DNA of 14,755 nucleotides from an uncultured Succinatimonas sp. (GTDB lineage Bacteria > Pseudomonadota > Gammaproteobacteria > Enterobacterales > Succinivibrionaceae): assembly GCA_937880335.1 (NCBI GenBank), contig CALFLJ010000240.1, positions 1-14,755 on the forward strand. Reading direction: 5' to 3'. Position numbers and translations under genes: made by a program. Each line of letters starts with the position of its first letter. The first letter of the stretch is position 1. Shown in pieces: positions 7,031-13,821 of the stretch. The notes under the pieces were generated by a model. The model had not been told where the DNA came from. It did not search any database and saw only the letters and a program-made list of their open reading frames with translations.

Positions 7031-7873
7031 CTACAAAATTACCTGTTGAGCTAAAACAGAGATATTGTCCTCCTCAAGATTATCTCTTTCAGCTCTCCTT
7101 AAGATCTCCTCGTAAGTGTATACGTCCTCAGGGTAGAGAACTACCAATGATATATCACCATTTTTAAGGAAGTTATGCTCACCGAATTCTGTATAACGAG
7201 TAGCTCCAATTGAAATCATAATTTCATTAGGATTACCACAGGCATTTAAGTATGAATGGATATCTTCTGCCGGCCCTAGATTTTCCTGGTTATTAAAACG
7301 GTCGATAAGCCAATTTAATAATTTTTCATAGAAATAACTATAATCACGTATCGCACTATCCTCACCGTAAGGATGAACCAAACCGTCACGGACTAAGAAA
7401 CTTGCGATACGGTATTTATCTAAAATTCCGCCTTTTTCAAACCTATCAATTTTAATAAAATTACCAGCAAATCCTTTACTCGATGGCCCCCAATTTTTCT
7501 TTTCACTGATTTTTTTAGCACCTTCTTTACGAATAGAACAATCATTCGATGCACTAAAGACTTTAGGATTTAGAGAAACTAAATTACCATCTGAATATTG
7601 TGCATCGCAAATAATGGCACACTCAGGCTCTATCTGAAGTTTTGTCTCGCCCTTAGGGAAAATTATCCTGTACTCGTCAAAAGGATAAACACCTAAATAC
7701 GCAGGAACATTTTCCTTAGCGTTAGGAATATAAGTTGGGAATACAGCTTTAGGGGCTTTTGCTTCAGCAGTTTTTACTAATTTAAAATCTGATGCCTCTC
7801 CAGCCTGCTCTAAATGCCCTGTAAAATTACCCGCTACACCAAAAGTTGCCATGGTACGCAGATCAATATTCAT
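7031..7873 (-). CDS. DUF5718-family-like protein with FAH-fold hallmarks
   Basis: A 280-aa protein that I believe belongs to the uncharacterised DUF5718 family (start TFGVAGNFTGHLEQAGEASD). Its layout follows the fumarylacetoacetate hydrolase (FAH) fold: IEPECAIICD (res 81-90) resembles the EVELAVVIG metal-binding strand with Glu82 and Glu84; SASNDCSIRK (107-116) resembles the NDVSARD motif with Asp111; NWGPSSKGF (127-135) resembles the QWTLAKGF segment with Lys133; and MISIGATRYTEFGEHNFLKNGD (219-240) resembles the STGTPAGVG...L.PGD ending. The three acidic metal ligands and the lysine thus appear conserved. This suggests a metal-dependent enzyme acting on a C-C bond or an oxo-acid, with substrate unknown. 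AAGGAGA lies 9 nt before the ATG. It has no signal peptide or membrane segment. It is a single gene divergent from endA. Confidence 0.75.
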   Translation of the reverse strand: MNIDLRTMATFGVAGNFTGHLEQAGEASDFKLVKTAEAKAPKAVFPTYIPNAKENVPAYLGVYPFDEYRIIFPKGETKLQIEPECAIICDAQYSDGNLVSLNPKVFSASNDCSIRKEGAKKISEKKNWGPSSKGFAGNFIKIDRFEKGGILDKYRIASFLVRDGLVHPYGEDSAIRDYSYFYEKLLNWLIDRFNNQENLGPAEDIHSYLNACGNPNEIMISIGATRYTEFGEHNFLKNGDISLVVLYPEDVYTYEEILRRAERDNLEEDNISVLAQQVIL

Positions 7874-7913
7874 AGTCTAAAATCTCCTTTTAGAATTCTT
7901 ATAATGCTTTAGA

Positions 7914-7942
7914 TTATAATGGAATATTGTTTACAATCACGC
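7914..7942 (-). promoter_or_regulatory. Possible promoter of the DUF5718-type gene
   Basis: On the minus strand a TATAAT (rc of 7914-7919) lies about 40 nt before the ATG. The hexamer 17 nt upstream, GTGATT, is a poor -35 match. This is a weak call resting mainly on the -10 box and its position. Confidence 0.3.
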
Positions 7943-8013
7943 ATTTGTTAGCAAGGCCGCGATTTTTCTCACAAAGATTAACTAATTGATCTTTTAAAAA
8001 TTCTTAATAAAAA

Positions 8014-8041
8014 TTGCAATTTATAAAAAAAACTTTATAAA
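8014..8041 (+). promoter_or_regulatory. Possible promoter of the endA-rsmE-queF operon
   Basis: TTGCAA (8014-8019), a 16-nt spacer and TATAAA (8036-8041) make a reasonable sigma70-like promoter about 70 nt before the chosen endA start. The region is very AT-rich, so chance matches are common. Confidence 0.4.
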
Positions 8042-8044
8042 TTG

Positions 8045-8065
8045 GGCTTAAGTACAATTTAAGCC
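8045..8065. repeat. Dyad in the endA leader
   Basis: GGCTTAA (8045-8051) and TTAAGCC (8059-8065) form a 7-bp perfect inverted repeat with a 7-nt centre. It lies just after the proposed -10 box, where transcription would start. It could be an operator or a 5' hairpin; there is no T tail to make it a terminator. Confidence 0.4.
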
Positions 8066-8109
8066 AGAAATTTACTTGAATAGATTTAATGGTTATAAGG
8101 TTAAATTTT

Positions 8110-8820
8110 ATGCGCAGATTATTATATAAAATTGCAATATTTGCTTTTTGTATTTCTCTTACACAAATAAGCTATGCAGACGAAATTCAAAGCTTCAGCG
8201 AGGCTAAACGTCAAATCCCCAAAATCTTCAAACAACTTAGTAAGCCAACAACTTTGTATTGTGGGTGTAACATAAATTATCAAGGAAGAAAAACTATTGT
8301 AGACTTAAACTCTTGTGGATATAAAGTCCGCAAAAATGCTCAAAGAGCAAACCGAGTTGAAGCTGAGCACATTATGAGCGCCCATCAGTTTGGCAAAGAT
8401 CTTCCATGCTGGAAAGCTGCAGGTAGAAAACAATGCTCAAAGCATTCTGATATATTTAAAATACGCGAAGGAGATCTCCACAATCTTTATCCTGCAGTAG
8501 GCGAGGTAAATGGAGATCGTAGCAATTTTAAGTTTGCCCAAAACGTCAGAGGTCCTCGTAACTATGGCAAATGCGATATGATAATTGATCGCAAACGCCA
8601 GATTGTAACCCCTCCTGAAAGATCAAGAGGGATAGTAGCTCGAGCTTACCTTTATATGAGTCAAAGATACAATATAAAGCTTTCAGCATCAGAGATTAGT
8701 CTTTTCAATCAATGGAACAAAAATTACCCACCTACAAGCAATGAATGTAAACGCAACGAGATCATTGCTAAAATTCAGGGTAATGATAACCCTTTTGTCA
8801 CGGAAAAATGTAAGCGATGA
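8110..8820 (+). CDS. endA: Periplasmic/secreted endonuclease I (EndA/NucM/Vvn family)
   Basis: A 236-aa nonspecific DNA endonuclease of the EndA/Vvn family (E. coli EndA has 235). I chose the ATG at 8110 over the ATG at 8089: AAGG (8097-8100) sits 9 nt upstream, and the protein then opens with a normal signal peptide (MRRLLYK, hydrophobic 8-20, likely cut after SYA at 21-23). The beta-beta-alpha metal active site is seen as VEAEHIMSAHQFG (res 83-95) with catalytic His87, and GDLHNLYPAVGEVNGDRSN (121-139) with the metal-site Asn. The mature part has eight cysteines (51, 53, 69, 100, 109, 155, 213, 234), fitting the four disulfides of Vvn. The active-site block reads EHIMSA where E. coli has EHVVPA. 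It is the first gene of an operon and overlaps rsmE by 4 nt (ATGA). Confidence 0.93.
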   Translation: MRRLLYKIAIFAFCISLTQISYADEIQSFSEAKRQIPKIFKQLSKPTTLYCGCNINYQGRKTIVDLNSCGYKVRKNAQRANRVEAEHIMSAHQFGKDLPCWKAAGRKQCSKHSDIFKIREGDLHNLYPAVGEVNGDRSNFKFAQNVRGPRNYGKCDMIIDRKRQIVTPPERSRGIVARAYLYMSQRYNIKLSASEISLFNQWNKNYPPTSNECKRNEIIAKIQGNDNPFVTEKCKR

Positions 8821-9545
8821 GAACTGTAAGAATCTATGAAGGCCTGGCACCTTTAGTACCAAATGAAAACTTTACCTTAAGCTCTGACGGGTTTGGTCAT
8901 TTAATTCGAGTATTAAGATTTAAGGAAGGAGATAAGTTTGTTGTATTTGATGGATTAGGACACGAATTTAATGCTGTCTTAACACAAGTTAATAAGCAAG
9001 CTGTCGCATTATGTCTAAATTCAATAGAAAAAAATATTGAATCTCCTTTAGAAATTGAATTAGGACAAGTTATAAGCCGTGGCGATAAGATGGAATTTAC
9101 AGTTCAAAAAGCCGTAGAGCTTGGTGTTACATCAATTACGCCTTTAACCTCAAGACGATGTTCAATAAAGCTAGATGAAAAACGAGAGGAAAAAAAAGTT
9201 GAACAATGGCAAAAAATAGCCATTTCAGCCTGCGAGCAATGTGGTCGAAATTATGTGCCTCGTATTTGTAAGATTACCGATCTTAATAAATGGTGTGCAG
9301 AGAAAAATCCTGATGTTTTAAGTTTAACATTGGATCCTAAAGCACAAAAAAAACTAAAAGATCTCAATAATCCTAAAAAGATTCGCTTACTTATAGGGCC
9401 AGAGGGCGGGCTTTCGGAAGATGAAATAGAAAATGCACGCTTACTAGGCTTTGAAGGTATTAGTTTAGGCCCCCGTATCTTGCGAACTGAAACTGCAGCC
9501 TTAACAACGCTATCCATTTTAGGCTCCCTATTTGGAGATTTATAA
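8817..9545 (+). CDS. rsmE: 16S rRNA m3U1498 methyltransferase RsmE
   Basis: A 242-aa SPOUT-class methyltransferase (E. coli RsmE has 243) that uses S-adenosylmethionine to make N3-methyluridine at 16S rRNA position 1498. The N-terminal PUA-like part contains HLIRVLRFKEGD (res 28-39). The SPOUT part contains MEFTVQKAVELGV (92-104), ACEQCGRNYVP (138-148), the knot loop LLIGPEGGLSEDEI (191-204) and SLGPRILRTETAALT (216-230). All expected motifs are intact. The ATG overlaps the endA stop (ATGA), so translation is probably coupled. endA-rsmE adjacency is also seen in E. coli. queF follows after 4 nt. Confidence 0.97.
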   Translation: MRTVRIYEGLAPLVPNENFTLSSDGFGHLIRVLRFKEGDKFVVFDGLGHEFNAVLTQVNKQAVALCLNSIEKNIESPLEIELGQVISRGDKMEFTVQKAVELGVTSITPLTSRRCSIKLDEKREEKKVEQWQKIAISACEQCGRNYVPRICKITDLNKWCAEKNPDVLSLTLDPKAQKKLKDLNNPKKIRLLIGPEGGLSEDEIENARLLGFEGISLGPRILRTETAALTTLSILGSLFGDL

Positions 9546-9549
9546 AATT

Positions 9550-10374
9550 ATGAAAACAGATATAGAAATGTCTACCTTAGGCAAAAATACACCTTGGTAT
9601 TTTGAGTACAGCCCGTCCTTATTACAAGCAATTCCTAGAGCTTTAGGCAGACAAAGCCTTAAATTAAAAAATTATAAAGGCTATGATTTATGGCGCCTTT
9701 ATGAAATAACATATTTAAACGAAAAGGGAATTCCTAAGACTGCATGGGGAAAAATCATAGTAGATAGCTCAAGCGAGTTTATAGTTGAATCTAAGTCCTT
9801 AAAACTATATATAGGATCATTTACCATGACTCGGTTTGGCTCTTTAAAAGAAGTTGAAGACATCATAGCTTTAGATCTATCAAATATACTAAAGTCTAAG
9901 GTCAAAGTTATGCTCTATGACCTTGAGACATGTATTTTTCCAATTGTCACACCTACTGGGGTATTAATTGATAATGAAGTCCAGATTTCAAATATAAGCT
10001 TCAAAGAAGATGAAAGTCTTTTAAAATACGATAGTAAGGATATAGTTGATGAGACTTTACGTTCTAATGTATTAAGAACCTTATGTCCCGTAACAAGTCA
10101 GCCAGATCATGCAAGTGTTATTATTCACTATAAGGGACGCAAAATTGATAGAGACTCCCTATTTGCCTACCTTTGTTCATTAAGAACACATCAGGGCTTC
10201 CATGAGCAATGCGTCGAGCTTATATATTCAGATATTAAGACATTATTAAAACCTACAAAGCTCTCTGTACTAGCTTGCTTTACCCGTAGAGGAGGAATTG
10301 ATATCAATCCTATGCGTAGTGATGAAAATCTAGATGATCCAAATCTCACCGTAATTCGAACATTCAGACAATAA
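9550..10374 (+). CDS. queF: NADPH-dependent 7-cyano-7-deazaguanine reductase QueF (long, type II)
   Basis: A 274-aa QueF of the long two-domain type (E. coli QueF has 282). It reduces preQ0 to preQ1, the base later inserted into tRNA to make queuosine. Substrate-site motif ESKSLKLYIGSF lies at res 80-91. The catalytic cysteine is Cys179 with Asp186 in CPVTSQPDHAS (179-189), and THQGFHEQCVE (213-223) and FTRRGGIDINP (244-254) complete the active site. The usual LYLNSFNQTRF reads LYIGSFTMTRF here. I start it at the ATG at 9550 with GGAG at 9534-9537 (12-nt spacing); a TTG at 9532 is possible but would overlap that site. It is the third gene of the endA-rsmE-queF unit. ppnN follows, as next to queF in E. 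coli. Confidence 0.95.
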   Translation: MKTDIEMSTLGKNTPWYFEYSPSLLQAIPRALGRQSLKLKNYKGYDLWRLYEITYLNEKGIPKTAWGKIIVDSSSEFIVESKSLKLYIGSFTMTRFGSLKEVEDIIALDLSNILKSKVKVMLYDLETCIFPIVTPTGVLIDNEVQISNISFKEDESLLKYDSKDIVDETLRSNVLRTLCPVTSQPDHASVIIHYKGRKIDRDSLFAYLCSLRTHQGFHEQCVELIYSDIKTLLKPTKLSVLACFTRRGGIDINPMRSDENLDDPNLTVIRTFRQ

Positions 10375-10404
10375 AAAAAATACAACTTATTGTACAATTT
10401 TTTT
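10374..10404 (+). terminator. Possible weak terminator of queF
   Basis: TACAA (10381-10385) and TTGTA (10390-10394) form a short stem with loop CTTA, flanked by an A run and followed by CAA and seven T's. The stem is short and AT-rich, so termination may be partial and some reading into ppnN is possible. Confidence 0.4.
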
Positions 10405-10474
10405 ATATTTGTCAAATAATTAGTTTTAAATAGCAAAATTTACTTAAACTTTATACAAAAATTAAAAAACAAGC

Positions 10475-10512
10475 TAAACTCCTTAGTAGAAGATTTTTTA
10501 TTAAGGAGTTTA
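10475..10512 (+). promoter_or_regulatory. Inverted repeat sequestering the ppnN Shine-Dalgarno
   Basis: TAAACTCCTTA (10475-10485) is the perfect reverse complement of TAAGGAGTTTA (10502-10512), with a 16-nt A/T-rich loop. The right arm contains the ribosome-binding site AAGGAG (10503-10508) of ppnN. If folded in the mRNA it would hide the site, so translation may be controlled by temperature, a ligand, a protein or a small RNA. It has no terminator T tail. Confidence 0.6.
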
Positions 10513-10513
10513 T

Positions 10514-11890
10514 ATGAGTATTCAGGAAGTTTGGCCATCTGGTGCCATGGCTCTACTTACCCAAAAAGAAGCCGACAGTATTTCCCTAAGCTCAAGAGGT
10601 GAACTATACGATCTATATCGTAATTGCTCTTTAGCAGTACTCAACAGTGGAAATCTTACCGACAATTCCAAAGAGCTTTTAGATAATTACGAAAACTTTG
10701 AAATTAATGTTCTTAGAAATGAACGTGGACTTAAAATTGAACTTATAAATCCTCCTGACAGCGCTGTTGTTGATGGACGTATTGTTAAAACTTTGCGAAA
10801 TCACCTCTATGCAGTTTTACGCGACTTAGTACAAATTAACGTATCTAAGGATGCTTATATAAACGCTACTCGCTCTGATTTTAAAGAAGCCAGCGAGTTC
10901 CATACTAACAATATATTTTTGCTTTTACGTAATGCTCAAGTTCTTGAGCCAGGAACAAAACCTACTCTTGCTGTTTGCTGGGGAGGGCACTCTATTTCTC
11001 GCAAGGAATATGACTACGCATATGAAGTTGGTATAGAACTAGGTTTAAGAAAGATTGATATCTGTACAGGATGTGGACCTGGTATTATGGAAGCTCCTAT
11101 GAAAGGAAGTCTTATTGGCCATTCTCAGCAAGGAGCCACCCAAAATTGTCGTCTCATAGGTTTAACCGAACCATCAATTATCGCGGCAGAACCACCTAAC
11201 GCAATGGTATCAGATCTTGTTATATTGCCAGATATTGAAAAACGTTTAGAAGCATTCGTTCGCTTAGGTCATAGTCTTATAGTCTTCCCAGGCGGGCCTG
11301 GTACAGCTGAGGAACTACTTTATATTTTATGTATAAAGCTGCTTCCTGAGAATAGACGTTCCTTTATGCCACTTATACTTACAGGTAATGAGGATTCTCG
11401 ACCTTACTTTGAAGCTTTAGAGAAATTCCTCATCAACTGCTTTGGTAAAGAAATTACCCGCATGTATAAGCTTATTATCAACGATGCTAAGAAGGTAGCT
11501 GTTGAAGTTAAGAAGAATTTAGACACAGTTTATGACCATAGAACCATAATTCATGATTCCTATTGTTTCAATTGGGCCTTAAAAATTCCTCTAGAATTAC
11601 AAAAGCCTATGGAGGTAAATCATCAAAATATGGCTGCTCTCAATTTACATCGAGATCAAGAACCGTGGAAACTTGCTGCTAATTTACGTGCAGCATTCTC
11701 AGGTATTGTCACAGGTAATGTTAAAGAGCATGGCATTAAACTTGTAGAAGAAAAAGGACCTTTTAAACTTCATGGAGATCAGGATATTCTAGACAGTATG
11801 GGCAGACTTTTAGATGACTTTATCTCACAGGGTAGAATATTGCTCTCACAACGGGAATACAAACCATGTTATGTATTAGAGAAGGACTAA
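10514..11890 (+). CDS. ppnN: Nucleotide 5'-monophosphate nucleosidase PpnN (YgdH/LOG family)
   Basis: A 458-aa protein (E. coli PpnN/YgdH has 454) that cleaves purine and pyrimidine nucleoside monophosphates into base and ribose 5-phosphate; in E. coli it is bound and stimulated by (p)ppGpp. Conserved blocks are LYRNCSLAVLNSGNLTDNSK (res 34-53), ELINPPDSAVVDGRI (76-90), VCWGGHSI (154-161), CTGCGPGIMEAPMKG (184-198), TEPSIIAAEPPN (218-229) and the LOG/lysine-decarboxylase-like motif FPGGPGTAEE (258-267); the C-terminus has SGIVTGNVKE. Similarity to E. coli YgdH is clear end to end. The ATG follows AAGGAG with a short 5-nt spacing inside an inverted repeat. It is separate from queF but in the same order, and convergent with fliR. 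Confidence 0.96.
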   Translation: MSIQEVWPSGAMALLTQKEADSISLSSRGELYDLYRNCSLAVLNSGNLTDNSKELLDNYENFEINVLRNERGLKIELINPPDSAVVDGRIVKTLRNHLYAVLRDLVQINVSKDAYINATRSDFKEASEFHTNNIFLLLRNAQVLEPGTKPTLAVCWGGHSISRKEYDYAYEVGIELGLRKIDICTGCGPGIMEAPMKGSLIGHSQQGATQNCRLIGLTEPSIIAAEPPNAMVSDLVILPDIEKRLEAFVRLGHSLIVFPGGPGTAEELLYILCIKLLPENRRSFMPLILTGNEDSRPYFEALEKFLINCFGKEITRMYKLIINDAKKVAVEVKKNLDTVYDHRTIIHDSYCFNWALKIPLELQKPMEVNHQNMAALNLHRDQEPWKLAANLRAAFSGIVTGNVKEHGIKLVEEKGPFKLHGDQDILDSMGRLLDDFISQGRILLSQREYKPCYVLEKD

Positions 11891-11910
11891 AACTTTAGAT
11901 TTTATTTACA

Positions 11911-11940
11911 AAACTCTGAGTATTTCTCAGAGTTTTTTTT
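11911..11940. terminator. Terminator shared by ppnN and fliR
   Basis: AAACTCTGAG (11911-11920) and CTCAGAGTTT (11926-11935) make a perfect 10-bp stem with a 5-nt loop, followed on the plus strand by a T run to 11940. On the minus strand the stem begins 3 nt after the fliR stop (11939-11941) and is followed by a shorter T-rich tail. The fliR stop codon overlaps the plus-strand T run. Confidence 0.85.
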
Positions 11941-12733
11941 AAAGTAGCCCTTGACATGAAGTGTTTATCAGTTTGCAGGTATTTTCTAAAAGATTATTAA
12001 AATTGGTTGTAAAGTTAGCCATAAAAGCATTCATAGATGCATTTAAAACCAAAATACCTACAATCATAGTTATTGCAAATCCTAAAGAAAATATATTTAA
12101 CTGAGGTGATGCTTTTGTCATAACACCTAAAGTAAAATTTACAACCAGCATGGTACAAATCGCAGACAAGGACATAGTCAACGCACATTGAAACATCAAT
12201 GTGCCAAAATAAACTAAAGCATGCAAATTATCGGAGTTAAAAAAAGGACCTCCTATAGGCATGGTCTCAAAGCTTATTAAAACCATGCGGAAGAAAATTA
12301 AATGACCGTCTACGCAAAAGAATACCAAAGTACACAATACTGTAAAAAACTGCCCTACTACAGGAGAATTAGTTCCTGAGACAGGATCTACTAAAGATGC
12401 AAATCCTAAACCTGTTTGCATGGCGATAGCTTGACCTGCAATAGTGAAAGATTGAGCAATAAAAGATGTCATAAAACCTATCGCAACACCAATTAGACTC
12501 TCTTTTATAGTAATTAGAATTCCTAAGCCAGAAAATGGCATAAGATCAGATGCTACGGCAGGAATTGAGGGAAGCATGCATAAGGTTAGAGCCAATGAAA
12601 TAAGAGCTCTTACCATCATAGGGACACTATTACCACCTACGACAAACATAGTCATGATAAAAGCACTAATACGACATAAAGGCCAGACAAAATTAGCTAT
12701 CTGACCTAACGTTATAGGCTCTAAAAAGTCCAT
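11939..12733 (-). CDS. fliR: Flagellar export gate protein FliR
   Basis: A 264-aa polytopic inner-membrane protein (E. coli FliR has 261) that joins FliP5-FliQ4 in the flagellar export gate. Several hydrophobic segments are visible (roughly res 9-32, 40-60, 70-105, 125-145, 170-205, 215-235), with the conserved stretch IAMQTGLGFASLVDPVSG at about 102-119 and TKASPQLNIFSLGF near 207-220. The ATG shares its first A with the TAA stop of fliQ (TAATG), so translation is coupled. It is the last gene of fliNOPQR in this window; flhB would be the next gene in many species, but here ppnN follows convergently. Confidence 0.95.
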   Translation of the reverse strand: MDFLEPITLGQIANFVWPLCRISAFIMTMFVVGGNSVPMMVRALISLALTLCMLPSIPAVASDLMPFSGLGILITIKESLIGVAIGFMTSFIAQSFTIAGQAIAMQTGLGFASLVDPVSGTNSPVVGQFFTVLCTLVFFCVDGHLIFFRMVLISFETMPIGGPFFNSDNLHALVYFGTLMFQCALTMSLSAICTMLVVNFTLGVMTKASPQLNIFSLGFAITMIVGILVLNASMNAFMANFTTNFNNLLENTCKLINTSCQGLL

Positions 12734-13002
12734 TAGCCTACAGCCTGAGGTATAGTATCAATGATTTCTAAAAAGAAGGACATGAGCTTCTCAAGTCCCC
12801 AATGAGCTCCCACCATCAATGCGCCAATAGTCACCAATAATCTAGGCAAAAAGGACAAAGTTTGCTCGTTAATTGATGTTGCAGTTTGAAAAATTGAAAC
12901 ACATAGACCTACAACCAATGATGGTAAAATCGAGGCTGCCACCAGGACTGCTACCAAACCTAAAGCATTACGCACAATGTCGACAAAAATCTCCGGTTCC
13001 AT
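12733..13002 (-). CDS. fliQ: Flagellar export gate protein FliQ
   Basis: An 89-aa protein, the same size as E. coli FliQ, with two membrane segments (about res 14-38 and 55-75) separated by the family motif FQTATSINEQTLSFLPR (38-54). It wraps around the FliP core of the flagellar export gate. The ribosome-binding site AAGGA overlaps the fliP stop (TAAGGA), 6 nt before the ATG. It lies between fliP and fliR. Confidence 0.96.
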   Translation of the reverse strand: MEPEIFVDIVRNALGLVAVLVAASILPSLVVGLCVSIFQTATSINEQTLSFLPRLLVTIGALMVGAHWGLEKLMSFFLEIIDTIPQAVG

Positions 13003-13011
13003 ATTCCGTCC

Positions 13012-13821
13012 TTATGTAGGGATACCTAAGCCATAACTTGACATTAAAGTACCCATAATCAATGTCCAACCATCCACTAAAACAAAGAGCATGAGTTTAA
13101 ACGGCAATGATACAATCATCGGAGATAGCATCATCATACCCATAGCCATAAGAATTGATGCTACAACCAGATCAATAATCAAAAACGGTAAAAAGAGCAT
13201 AAAACCAATTTGAAATGCGGTCTTAAGCTCACTTACTATAAAGGCAGGAATTACCACTCTTAAAGGTAATTTTTCTACTTCATCAACCTGTATATTTGCA
13301 AATTCTGTAAAAGCGCTTAAATCACTTTCTCGGGTTTGAGAGATCATAAAACGTCTTATAGGCTCCTGACCTTTGGCAAATGCCTCTCTGGCTGTAATTT
13401 GCTCATTTAAATAAGGTTCTATAGCCTCAGTATAAGTCTCATCAAAAACAGGTGTCATAATATAAATGCTTAAGAAAAAAGCAATACCGACTAAGATTTG
13501 ATTTGAGGGCGATGTCTGAAGTCCTATGGCCTGACGCAGAATGCCTAATACTATGATAATCCGAGTAAAAGAGGTCATCATCACCACAATTGATGGGATG
13601 AATGACAGAAGCGTCATTAGGATTAAAACCTGCATAGAAAGACTATAATCCTGAGTGCCATCAGGATTAGTCTTAACTGTAAAGGCTGTCATATCTAGAT
13701 TGGCAGCTTGCGCATTTGGAAGATAAAGCCAGAACATTACTATCAAAGTTAAAAACAAACCACTTAAAGCAAATTTTATAAGAGGCGTTTTTAAATTTGC
13801 AGCTTTTGATTTTTTAATCAT
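13012..13821 (-). CDS. fliP: Flagellar export gate protein FliP
   Basis: A 269-aa inner-membrane protein, somewhat longer than E. coli FliP (245 aa) because of its N-terminus. It has a signal peptide (hydrophobic 13-34, likely cut after NAQA at 36-39), as expected for flagellar FliP. Core motifs are TSFTRIIIVLGILRQAIG (83-100), SELKTAFQIGFMLFLPF (197-213), IDLVVASILMAMGMMMLSPM (216-235) and SLPFKLMLFVLVDGW (238-252). It forms the pentameric core of the flagellar export pore. Its ATG lies inside the end of fliO (8-nt overlap), implying coupling. Together with sctR at 335-1000 this gives two FliP-family genes in the window. Confidence 0.96.
   Translation of the reverse strand: MIKKSKAANLKTPLIKFALSGLFLTLIVMFWLYLPNAQAANLDMTAFTVKTNPDGTQDYSLSMQVLILMTLLSFIPSIVVMMTSFTRIIIVLGILRQAIGLQTSPSNQILVGIAFFLSIYIMTPVFDETYTEAIEPYLNEQITAREAFAKGQEPIRRFMISQTRESDLSAFTEFANIQVDEVEKLPLRVVIPAFIVSELKTAFQIGFMLFLPFLIIDLVVASILMAMGMMMLSPMIVSLPFKLMLFVLVDGWTLIMGTLMSSYGLGIPT

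Noticed and set aside
8089..8109. Upstream ATG for endA at 8089
   Set aside because: No ribosome-binding site before it, and the extra residues spoil the signal peptide; the ATG at 8110 has AAGG at good spacing.
9532..9549. TTG start for queF at 9532
   Set aside because: It overlaps the end of rsmE and the GGAG that best serves the ATG at 9550.
10191..10436. 81-codon minus-strand frame over the end of queF
   Set aside because: Covers the conserved QueF C-terminus and a terminator-like hairpin; no independent support.
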